From positions 346,482-410,481 of the forward strand of contig ATWE01000004.1 of the NCBI GenBank assembly GCA_000421085.1: 64,000 bases of DNA, read 5' to 3'. Made by a program: the position numbers and the translations under genes. The notes beneath the pieces are model-generated. The model was not told the DNA's origin, searched no databases, and worked only from the letters and a program-made list of their open reading frames with translations. Below are positions 44,694 through 54,944 of this stretch, in pieces (the first letter of the stretch is position 1; the number at the start of each line of letters is the position of its first letter). The DNA comes from Ensifer sp. USDA 6670. Lineage in GTDB: Bacteria > Pseudomonadota > Alphaproteobacteria > Rhizobiales > Rhizobiaceae.

Positions 44694-45149
44694 ATGATCC
44701 GGCTGCTGATCGCGCTCTTCCTTTTCCTGGCGTCCGTTGCCCCGGGCTACGCCGTCAATCCGGACGAGGTGCTTGCGGATCCGGCGCTCGAAGCGCGTGC
44801 CCGGGCGATCTCCGCCCAGCTCCGCTGCATGGTCTGCCAGAACCAGTCGATCGACGATTCGAACGCCGAACTCGCCAAGGATCTGCGGCTGCTCGTACGC
44901 GAGCGCCTGAAGAACGGCGATTCCGACGAAGCCGTGATTTCCTACGTCGTCTCACGCTACGGCGAATTCGTCCTCCTGACCCCCCGCTTCGGCGCCAAGA
45001 CGCTCGTGCTCTGGGGCATGCCTGCCATTCTGCTCGTGGCCGGCATCATCACCCTCGTCGTGGCCGCAAGACGCCGCGGCGCCAGAGTTCCGGGCGCACC
45101 GCTTTCTGCCGAGGAAAAGGAAAGGCTGGAAAGGCTCTTGCGACCCTGA
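44694..45149 (+). CDS. ccmH: Cytochrome c biogenesis protein CcmH (CycL)
   Basis: The 151-residue protein has a signal peptide ([20 protein letters not shown]), the redox motif [15 protein letters not shown] (CxxC near residue 46) and a C-terminal membrane helix ([21 protein letters not shown]). It reduces the apocytochrome thiols before haem attachment. GGGAG six bases before ATG 44694 fixes the start. Open frame upstream to 44640 comes from the repeat and should not be counted. Confidence 0.93.
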   Translation: MIRLLIALFLFLASVAPGYAVNPDEVLADPALEARARAISAQLRCMVCQNQSIDDSNAELAKDLRLLVRERLKNGDSDEAVISYVVSRYGEFVLLTPRFGAKTLVLWGMPAILLVAGIITLVVAARRRGARVPGAPLSAEEKERLERLLRP

Positions 45150-45355
45150 TCGCAAGCGGGAGGCGTTGGCGCGATTTAGCGCATCCATCCGCGCCTTGCA
45201 GCTCCACCGCAACATTACCAAAAATTCATCTGCCGGACAGAACTCAGTAAGGTCCCGTCCGTTAAATCTCACGGCACAGGCTGTTTCCTCCAGTCACAGC
45301 CAGACGAGCGGGTTTCCGACGGTGAGGCCGTTGGTCCGCTCGGAGAGAAGGTTTC

Positions 45356-45383
45356 GAAGCAGCCTGCCTCGCAGGCGGGCTTC
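45356..45383 (+). promoter_or_regulatory. Hairpin in the degP1 leader
   Basis: GAAGC (45356-45360) and GCCTGC (45362-45367) pair with GCAGGC (45371-45376) and GCTTC (45379-45383) around a 3-base loop. The hairpin ends eight bases before the GAGAGAAGG ribosome-binding region of degP1, so it could affect translation of this stress protease. Confidence 0.4.
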
Positions 45384-45406
45384 ATGAAAGAGAGAAGGCA
45401 AAACGA

Positions 45407-46960
45407 ATGTCTACGATCAAAGCTCCCCGTCCCTCCTTGAAGACTGTGCTGAAGACCACGACCGTAGCCGGTCTCGCAGCCGTGCTACTGACAACCGGCC
45501 TGCCGGCCGAAGTCACGCAGTCCTTCGCCGAAGCCGTGAGGGTGCAGGCCCCGGCTGTGCCGAGTTTCGCCAATGTGGTCGACGCCGTTTCGCCGGCGGT
45601 CGTCTCCGTCCGCGTGCAGGCACGTGAACGCGTCAGCGACGATGAAAGCAACTTCACCTTCGATTTCGGCGGCCGCGGGTTCGAGGATCTGCCGGAAGAC
45701 CATCCGCTGCGGCGCTTCTTCCGCGAATTCGCTCCGCGTGAAAACGACCGTGCCGATCGTTGGCGCGATCGCCGCGGTCCGCGTGGCGAAGGCCGTCTCC
45801 GTCCGCGGGCGCAAGGCTCCGGCTTCTTCATCACCGAAGATGGTTACCTCGTCACCAATAACCACGTCGTCTCCGACGGCTCGGCCTTCACCGTCATCAT
45901 GAACGACGGAACCGAGCTCGACGCCAAGCTCGTCGGCAAGGACAGCCGGACCGACCTTGCCGTGCTCAAGGTCGATGACAAACGCAAGTTCACCTATGTC
46001 AGCTTCGCGGACGACGAGAAGGTGCGCGTCGGCGACTGGGTAGTCGCTGTCGGCAATCCCTTCGGCCTCGGCGGTACGGTGACTGCCGGCATCATCTCCG
46101 CTCGGGGCCGCGATATCGGCTCCGGTCCCTATGATGACTATCTGCAGGTCGACGCAGCGGTGAACCGCGGCAATTCCGGCGGTCCGACCTTCAATCTTTC
46201 CGGCGAGGTGGTTGGTATCAACACGGCCATCTTCTCGCCCTCCGGCGGCAATGTCGGCATCGCCTTCGCAATCCCCGCCTCGGTCGCGAAGGACGTCGTG
46301 GACTCCCTGATCAAGGACGGAACGGTTTCGCGCGGCTGGCTTGGTGTCCAGATTCAGCCGGTGACGAAGGATATCGCCGAGTCGCTCGGCCTTTCCGAAG
46401 CGAACGGCGCTCTCGTCGTCGAGCCTCAGGCGGGCTCGCCGGGTGAAAAGGCCGGCATCAAGAACGGCGACGTCGTGACGGCGCTCAATGGCGAGCCGGT
46501 CAAGGATCCGCGAGACCTCGCACGCCGCGTGGCGGCCTTGCGCCCCGGCTCCACCGCAGAGGTTACCCTGTGGCGCGGCGGCAAATCCGAAACGGTCGAC
46601 CTTGAGATCGGCACACTGCCGAGCGATGCCAAGGAGACCGCACCCGCGACCGGTGAAGCGCAGCCCGACGAAGGGCAGGCAGGCGAGGAGGCGCTGGCCG
46701 ACCTCGGCCTGACGGTGACCCCATCGGAGGACGGCAAGGGCGTCACGATCGCGTCCGTCGACCCGGACTCCGACGCTGGCGATCGCGGCCTGAAGGAAGG
46801 CGAGAAGATCGTCTCCGTCAACAATCAGGAAGTGAAATCGGCAGATGACGTTCTCAAGGTGATCAACAACGCCAAGAAGGACGGGCGCAGCAAGGCTCTC
46901 TTCCAGATCGAAGCCCAGGAAGGCAGCCGCTTCGTCGCACTGCCCATCACTCAGGGCTGA
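45407..46960 (+). CDS. degP1: DegP/HtrA-type periplasmic serine protease
   Basis: The 517-residue protein has an N-terminal signal (about residues 1-43), a trypsin-like domain with catalytic His in VTNNHVVSDG (near 151), Asp in SRTDLAVLK (near 182) and Ser in GNSGGP (near 256), and two PDZ domains (about 290-380 and 420-510). It degrades and refolds damaged envelope proteins. A strong AGAAGG site precedes ATG 45407. It follows the ccm operon with a 257-base gap, as in S. meliloti, where it is called degP1. Confidence 0.94.
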   Translation: MSTIKAPRPSLKTVLKTTTVAGLAAVLLTTGLPAEVTQSFAEAVRVQAPAVPSFANVVDAVSPAVVSVRVQARERVSDDESNFTFDFGGRGFEDLPEDHPLRRFFREFAPRENDRADRWRDRRGPRGEGRLRPRAQGSGFFITEDGYLVTNNHVVSDGSAFTVIMNDGTELDAKLVGKDSRTDLAVLKVDDKRKFTYVSFADDEKVRVGDWVVAVGNPFGLGGTVTAGIISARGRDIGSGPYDDYLQVDAAVNRGNSGGPTFNLSGEVVGINTAIFSPSGGNVGIAFAIPASVAKDVVDSLIKDGTVSRGWLGVQIQPVTKDIAESLGLSEANGALVVEPQAGSPGEKAGIKNGDVVTALNGEPVKDPRDLARRVAALRPGSTAEVTLWRGGKSETVDLEIGTLPSDAKETAPATGEAQPDEGQAGEEALADLGLTVTPSEDGKGVTIASVDPDSDAGDRGLKEGEKIVSVNNQEVKSADDVLKVINNAKKDGRSKALFQIEAQEGSRFVALPITQG

Positions 46961-46997
46961 GATGCCGGGGACGGACTGAGTGCCGTTCTATGAGGGG

Positions 46998-47039
46998 GCG
47001 CCGCGACATAAAGCCATGTCGCGGCGCTTTCCTGTTTCT
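46998..47039 (+). terminator. Strong Rho-independent terminator after degP1
   Basis: A perfect 12-base stem GCGCCGCGACAT/ATGTCGCGGCGC (46998-47009 and 47016-47027) with a 6-base loop is followed by TTTCCTGTTTCT. Confidence 0.92.
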
Positions 47040-47104
47040 GGCCGGGCCTTGCCCGGTACGCATAGCGAACCGAATCCGGTTGAGACGAACAAAGGTCCGG
47101 GACT

Positions 47105-47806
47105 ATGGTCACCCGTATGAAGATTCTGATTGTTGAAGACGATCTCGAGGCAGCCGCCTATCTTGCCAAAGCCTTCCGCGAGGCAGGCATTGTCTCCGAT
47201 CACGCGAGTGACGGCGAGAGCGGTTTGTTCATGGCGAGCGAGAACGCCTATGATGTGCTTGTCGTCGACCGGATGCTCCCCCGCCGCGACGGCCTGTCGC
47301 TGATTACGGAACTGAGGCGCAAGGACATCCACACGCCCGTGCTCATTCTCTCGGCACTCGGCCAGGTGGACGACCGCGTCACGGGCCTGCGCGCCGGCGG
47401 TGACGATTACCTGCCGAAGCCCTACGCCTTCAGCGAGCTTCTCGCCCGCGTCGAGGTACTCGGCCGGCGTAAGGGCGCACCCGAGCAGGACATGTTCTAT
47501 CGCGTCGGCGATCTCGAACTCGATCGTTTGTCCCATTCCGTCCGGCGGCAGGGCAGGGAGATCCCCTTGCAGCCGCGCGAATTCCGGCTGCTCGAATATC
47601 TCATGAAGAATGCCGGGCAGGTGGTGACGAGAACCATGCTGCTCGAAAACGTGTGGGATTATCATTTCGATCCCCAGACCAATGTGATCGACGTTCATGT
47701 CTCGCGCTTGCGTTCGAAGATCGAGAAGGATTTCGATCCGCCGTTGCTGAGGACGATCCGTGGCGCCGGATACATGATCAAGGACGACCGGACCACGGAC
47801 GCATGA
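47105..47806 (+). CDS. OmpR-family response regulator
   Basis: The 233-residue protein has a receiver domain (MKILIVEDDLEAAAYLAKAF, phospho-Asp in VLVVDRMLPRRDG, Lys in YLPKPYAF) and a winged helix (LQPREFRLLEYLMKN, IDVHVSRLRSKIE, IRGAGYMIK). It resembles the CusR/IrlR group. ATG 47105 or 47117 can serve as start. It overlaps the following kinase gene by four bases and follows the degP1 terminator, so it has its own promoter. Confidence 0.9.
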   Translation: MVTRMKILIVEDDLEAAAYLAKAFREAGIVSDHASDGESGLFMASENAYDVLVVDRMLPRRDGLSLITELRRKDIHTPVLILSALGQVDDRVTGLRAGGDDYLPKPYAFSELLARVEVLGRRKGAPEQDMFYRVGDLELDRLSHSVRRQGREIPLQPREFRLLEYLMKNAGQVVTRTMLLENVWDYHFDPQTNVIDVHVSRLRSKIEKDFDPPLLRTIRGAGYMIKDDRTTDA

Positions 47807-49200
47807 GCAGGATCAGCGTGCTGTTCAGGACGACTGCAGTCCGGCTCTCTGCGCTCTATCTGGTCCTGTTCTCCCTTTGCGCCGCCTTCCTCGTCTTCTA
47901 TGTGACCGGCATGTCGGAGCGTCTCCTGCAGCAGCAGACGCGCGACTCGATCGCCGCCGAGGTAACCCAGATTGCGGATGTCTACGACCGCGCCGGAATC
48001 AACGGGCTGCTTCGCTCGCTGGAGCGGCGGGCGCGTCAGCCGGGTGCAAATCTCTATGTCATTGCTGGGCCGAACGGAGAAATCCTCGCCGGCAATGTGG
48101 CTGCGCTCCAACCTGGGCTCCTCGACAACGAGGGCTGGAAGTCGGAGCCGTTCCGTTACCGGCGCTTTACCGACGAGAGCCGTGCCGAAAGGCACGTCGC
48201 GCTTGCCCAGGTCCTGGTGCTCGACAACGGGCTGAGGATACTGGTCGGCCGCGACCTGCAGGAACCCGAGAAGTTTCGCGTTCTTGTCCGTCAGGCACTG
48301 ATGGTCGCTCTCGGCATCATGGGGCTCGGGGCGCTGGTCATCTGGTTCGGCATCGGCCGCAATGCCCTGCGCCGCATCGACCGCATGTCGGAGGCGAGCA
48401 CCAAGATCATGGCCGGCGACCTCTCGCAACGCTTGCCGACGAGCGGTTCCGGTGACGAGTTCGACCGTCTCTCGGAATCTCTGAACGCGATGCTCGAGCG
48501 CATCGAGAAGCTGAATGAAGGACTGAAACAGGTTTCGGACAACATAGCGCACGACCTCAAGACCCCGCTGACGCGCTTGCGCAACAAGGCAGAAGCGGCG
48601 CTCGCCGATACCGAGGGGGGCAACCAGAGCGGTGCGCTCGAACAGATTATCGCGGAGTCCGACCAACTGATTCGTACCTTCAACGCGCTTCTGATGATTT
48701 CCCGCGTCGAAGCCGGCTCCGCCGTCGCCGAGATGAGCGAGGTCGACCTGGCGCAGATCGTGGCGGATTGCGTGGAGCTCTATGAGCCGCTGGCGGAAGA
48801 CAAGGAAATGCGCATCGAAGCGGAGGCGGCGCCGGGGGTGGCGATCTCCGGCAACCGTGAACTGGTCAGCCAGGCGCTGGGCAACCTGATCGACAATGCG
48901 ATCAAATATGCGGAAGGTGCCGAAAATCCGCTGATACGGGTTGAAATGAAGAGGAGCGATCGTCACGTCGTGCTGACCGTTGCCGACCACGGGCCCGGCA
49001 TTCCGGAGAATTTGCGCGGGGAGGTCGTCAAGCGTTTCGTTCGCCTGGACGAAAGCCGGTCGAAGCCGGGGACGGGCCTCGGCCTCTCGCTCGTCGACGC
49101 GGTCATGGAAATGCATCGCGGTTCGCTGGAACTGTCGGCAACGGAGGAGGACGGTCGGGGCCTGGCGGTTCGCATGGTTTTCCCGGCGGTTGCGACCTGA
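47803..49200 (+). CDS. Sensor histidine kinase, partner of the preceding regulator
   Basis: The 465-residue kinase has two membrane helices (about residues 14-37 and 165-188) around a periplasmic domain, a HAMP segment (MSEASTKIMAGDLSQRLPT), the H-box DNIAHDLKTPLTRLRNKAE (near residue 250) and an ATPase domain with GNLIDNAIKYAEG, DHGPGIPENL and GTGLGLSLVDAVM. The ATGA overlap with the regulator gene shows they form a pair. The signal is unknown; nearby degP1 suggests envelope stress. GlnE starts 32 bases downstream. Confidence 0.9.
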   Translation: MSRISVLFRTTAVRLSALYLVLFSLCAAFLVFYVTGMSERLLQQQTRDSIAAEVTQIADVYDRAGINGLLRSLERRARQPGANLYVIAGPNGEILAGNVAALQPGLLDNEGWKSEPFRYRRFTDESRAERHVALAQVLVLDNGLRILVGRDLQEPEKFRVLVRQALMVALGIMGLGALVIWFGIGRNALRRIDRMSEASTKIMAGDLSQRLPTSGSGDEFDRLSESLNAMLERIEKLNEGLKQVSDNIAHDLKTPLTRLRNKAEAALADTEGGNQSGALEQIIAESDQLIRTFNALLMISRVEAGSAVAEMSEVDLAQIVADCVELYEPLAEDKEMRIEAEAAPGVAISGNRELVSQALGNLIDNAIKYAEGAENPLIRVEMKRSDRHVVLTVADHGPGIPENLRGEVVKRFVRLDESRSKPGTGLGLSLVDAVMEMHRGSLELSATEEDGRGLAVRMVFPAVAT

Positions 49201-49232
49201 TAAACCATGACGGGAACCGAAGGGGGGTGTGC

Positions 49233-52193
49233 ATGGCGGAAACGATCGAGCGGTCTTTGTCCGATATCGATGTCGTGGCGGTTCGCCCGGCGAGCCAGGC
49301 GGATGCCAAGGCCGCCCTTTCCATTCTCAAGGATGCGGCGAAAGGCAGCGAACACATTGCGAAGCTCATCGCCTCTGACGCGCCGCTCAAGGATTTTCTC
49401 GTTGCGGCCTTCGCGCTCTCGCCATTCTTGCGGGATACGGCGCGCAGCCATCCCGCAATTCTAGAATCGCTGCTTTCCGAGACGCTGCCGGCGTTTTTGA
49501 AACGAAGGATCGACGCCGCAAGAGCGGCCTGGCGGGGCGATGCACCCGGGGCGGCGCTGCCGGATGCGGAGATCATGACGCGATTGAGGCGGGCGAAGCG
49601 CGAGGTCGCCTTCGCGGTCGCGCTTGCGGACCTTTCGCGGCTTTTCGGCGGCCGTGAGACGACGCGGTGGCTCAGCGATTTTGCAGAGGCGGCCGTTTCG
49701 GCGGCGATCGATCATCTGCTGCTCGGCGCGCATGAAAGCGGCAAATTCGCGTTAAAGGACAGTTCCGTGCCGTCCACCGCCTCCGGCGTCGTCGTGCTTG
49801 GAATGGGCAAGCTCGGTGCCGGCGAGCTCAATTATTCTTCCGATATCGATCTTGTCGTCTTCTACGATCCGCAGTCGAGCATCATCACCAATCGCGACGA
49901 TGCTCCGGAAACCTTCGCCCGCCTGTTGCGGCGCTTGATTCGCATCCTGCAGGAGAGAACCGGCGACGGCTATGTCTTCCGCACGGATCTGCGGCTTAGG
50001 CCAGACCCGGGCTCGACGCCACTTGCCATCCCGGTCGAGGCGGCGATGCTCTATTACGAGAGCAGAGGACAGAACTGGGAACGGGCCGCCTTCATCAAGG
50101 CGCGGCCGATCGCGGGCGATCTGGAGGCAGGCGAACGCTTCCTCAAGGAACTGACGCCCTTCGTTTTCCGCAAGTACCTCGACTATGCGGCAATTGCCGA
50201 CATTCACTCGATCAAGCGGCAGATCCATGCCCACAAGGGGCACGGAGAAATCGCCGTGAAGGGACACAATATCAAGCTCGGGCGCGGCGGCATTCGGGAG
50301 ATCGAGTTCTTCGTCCAGACGCAGCAGCTGATCGCCGGCGGCCGCACGCCCGCGCTGCGGCTGCGCGAAACGGAAGCGATGCTGCGGATGCTCGCCGAGA
50401 GCGGCTGGATCGACGGGGCGACGGCCGAGGAACTTGCCGAGGCCTATTGGTTCCTGCGCGACGTCGAGCACCGCATCCAGATGGTGCATGACGAGCAGAC
50501 CCACCTCATACCGGAGACCGAGCCGGAACTCAGGCGGATCGCCTATATGCTCGGCTTCGAGGATACGGCTTCCTTCTCAAATGCGCTGTCGCGCGTGCTG
50601 CGCACGGTCGAGCGGCGCTATGCGCAGCTTTTCGAGCAGGAGGCGAAGCTATCCACTGAGACCGGAAACCTGGTCTTCACCGGTCAGCAGGACGATCCGG
50701 ATACGCTCGAAACGCTGAAGAAACTCGGTTTTCAGCGGCCATCCGACATAGCGAATATCATTCGAACCTGGCACTACGGGCGCTATCGGGCAACGCAGTC
50801 GGTCGAGGCGCGCGAGCGGCTGACGGAACTGACGCCGGAGCTCCTGCGCGTCTTCGGCGAAAGCAGGCGGGCCGACGAAGCGTTTCTGCGTTTCGACCAC
50901 TTCCTCTCCGGTCTGCCCGCGGGGATCCAGCTCTTCTCGCTGCTTGGCAATAATCCCGGCCTCCTGTCGCTGATCGTCAATATCATGTCGTCGGCACCGC
51001 GCCTGGCGGACATCATCGCCGCCAAACCGCATGTTTTCGACGGCATGCTGGAGCCGGGGCTGCTTGCGGAACTGCCCACCAGGAATTATCTGGCGCCGCG
51101 CATCGCGACCTTCGTCGGCGCAGGCCGGCACTATGAGGAGGTGCTGGACCGCTTGCGCATCATCGCCGCCGAGCAGCGCTTCCTGATCGGTATCCGGCTG
51201 CTCACAGGCGCGATCACCGGCCTTCAGGCGGGGCGAGCTCTCACCGACCTTGCCGATCTGATTATTGCCGCCGCGCTCGATGCGGTCCTGGAGGAGGTCC
51301 GGTCGGCGCATGGACGTTTCCCCGGCGGGCGGGTCGCAATCGTCGGAATGGGCAAGCTCGGCAGTCACGAATTGACCGCCGGCTCCGACATCGACCTCAT
51401 CCTGCTCTACGACTACAACGACGAAGTGCTCGAGTCCGACGGCGCCAAGCCGCTCGATCCGGTGCGTTATTTTACGCGGGTCACCCAGCGGCTGATCGCC
51501 GCGCTTTCCGCCCCGACCGCCGAGGGCATCCTCTACGACGTGGACATGCGGCTGCGACCCTCCGGCAACAAGGGGCCGGTTGCCACCCGCATAACCGCCT
51601 TCGCCAAGTACCAGCGAACGGAAGCCTGGACCTGGGAGCATCTGGCGCTGACGCGGGCGCGCTGCATCTGCGGCGATGAGAGCCTCGTCGGCGAAGCGGA
51701 GGCGATCTTTGCCGAGATCCTCACTGAAAAGCGCGACATCGCGAAGATCCGCAAGGACGTCGAGGAGATGCGCGGTCTGATCGACAAGGAAAAACCGCCG
51801 AAGGACATCTGGGATTTCAAACTCATTCCCGGCGGATTGGTCGATATCGAGTTCATCGCCCAGTATCTCGCCCTGATCGCGCCGTCGAGAGGAGTGACGT
51901 CCCCTCTTGCCGGCACCCATACGCTCGAGGCGCTGAAGGCGCTCGGTGCCGAAATGATGAACGCCAACGATCTCGATACGGCCGTCGAAGCGCTCGTGCT
52001 TTTCACCGAGCTGTCGCAGCTCGTGCGCCTTTGCATCGATGGCGACTTCGACCCGAAGGAAGCGCCGGCCGGTCTCGTGGATCTCGTCTGCCGAGCCGGA
52101 GACTACCCGGACCTGACGCATCTCGAAGCCGACATTCGCCGTTTCTCGAAAGCCGTGCGCCGGATCTTCCAGGGGGTTGTCGCTGCTGCGTAG
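49233..52193 (+). CDS. glnE: Glutamine synthetase adenylyltransferase/adenylyl-removing enzyme
   Basis: The 986-residue bifunctional enzyme adenylylates and deadenylylates glutamine synthetase in response to PII. It contains two nucleotidyltransferase domains: GMGKLGAGELNYSSDIDL near residue 190 (removing) and GMGKLGSHELTAGSDIDL near residue 704 (adding), each with the G-S/x-D-x-D metal site, separated by helical regulatory regions. GGGGGG before ATG 49233 supports this start; an upstream GTG at 49227 is an alternative. It may be co-transcribed with the two-component pair and converges with pleC nine bases away. Confidence 0.96.
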   Translation: MAETIERSLSDIDVVAVRPASQADAKAALSILKDAAKGSEHIAKLIASDAPLKDFLVAAFALSPFLRDTARSHPAILESLLSETLPAFLKRRIDAARAAWRGDAPGAALPDAEIMTRLRRAKREVAFAVALADLSRLFGGRETTRWLSDFAEAAVSAAIDHLLLGAHESGKFALKDSSVPSTASGVVVLGMGKLGAGELNYSSDIDLVVFYDPQSSIITNRDDAPETFARLLRRLIRILQERTGDGYVFRTDLRLRPDPGSTPLAIPVEAAMLYYESRGQNWERAAFIKARPIAGDLEAGERFLKELTPFVFRKYLDYAAIADIHSIKRQIHAHKGHGEIAVKGHNIKLGRGGIREIEFFVQTQQLIAGGRTPALRLRETEAMLRMLAESGWIDGATAEELAEAYWFLRDVEHRIQMVHDEQTHLIPETEPELRRIAYMLGFEDTASFSNALSRVLRTVERRYAQLFEQEAKLSTETGNLVFTGQQDDPDTLETLKKLGFQRPSDIANIIRTWHYGRYRATQSVEARERLTELTPELLRVFGESRRADEAFLRFDHFLSGLPAGIQLFSLLGNNPGLLSLIVNIMSSAPRLADIIAAKPHVFDGMLEPGLLAELPTRNYLAPRIATFVGAGRHYEEVLDRLRIIAAEQRFLIGIRLLTGAITGLQAGRALTDLADLIIAAALDAVLEEVRSAHGRFPGGRVAIVGMGKLGSHELTAGSDIDLILLYDYNDEVLESDGAKPLDPVRYFTRVTQRLIAALSAPTAEGILYDVDMRLRPSGNKGPVATRITAFAKYQRTEAWTWEHLALTRARCICGDESLVGEAEAIFAEILTEKRDIAKIRKDVEEMRGLIDKEKPPKDIWDFKLIPGGLVDIEFIAQYLALIAPSRGVTSPLAGTHTLEALKALGAEMMNANDLDTAVEALVLFTELSQLVRLCIDGDFDPKEAPAGLVDLVCRAGDYPDLTHLEADIRRFSKAVRRIFQGVVAAA

Positions 52194-52202
52194 CGGGCGT
52201 AG

Positions 52203-54521
<2,319 letters not shown>

Positions 54522-54944
54522 CTTTTCCAATTTGTCGTCCTCGAAAAGCGTTCCGCACTCGACAATGCCGCAAGGAACGCTTGATTCTTCTCAGTCCGAA
54601 ACGTCGACCCCATCTTCAGCGGTTTCCCGGAAGCGGGCGTTTCAGTGATTCGGCGCGCCGCTCGCCCGAATCTGACTCAATGAATCACAGGGCGATTCGC
54701 CTTGTCCAGAGGCAATGGTAAAGATTTGTTAACCATATCTCATCGTTTGGAAATGATAGTCCGGCTTCGAGATGGCTGATGGCGTTGAAGTTTTGCCTGC
54801 CTCATCTCGGTGTTGTCACAGAGATGAGAGGCGCGCCGCCTCTGCGGCGCTGGAAGAATTCTCTCAGCCCAAAGGCTTGATCTGGCTGGACCCCGTGACG
54901 AGCACCGGGATGAGGAGATCGAACAAGCCGTGGGCCGGTGCTCG
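54522..54944. other. 423-base structured gap between pleC and pepN
   Basis: No protein gene is supported. Four structures crowd here: CTCATCTC/GAGATGAG (54801-54828, 12-base loop), GCGCCGC/GCGGCGC (54833-54850, 4-base loop), GACGAGCACCGG/CCGGTGCTCGTC (54897-54908 and 54935-54946, 26-base loop) and a direct repeat TGACGAGCAC at the pepN stop. The third lies across the pepN stop codon. Together they could mark the pepN mRNA end or an unlisted RNA. The pleC promoter and a CtrA-type box are near 54720. Confidence 0.45.
54718..54733. promoter_or_regulatory. CtrA-type box GTAA-N7-TTAAC upstream of pleC
   Basis: GTAAAGATTTGTTAAC differs from the CtrA consensus by one base in the first half-site. 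It is about 197 bases before the pleC start, and the next gene in the other direction ends far away. Confidence 0.45.
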
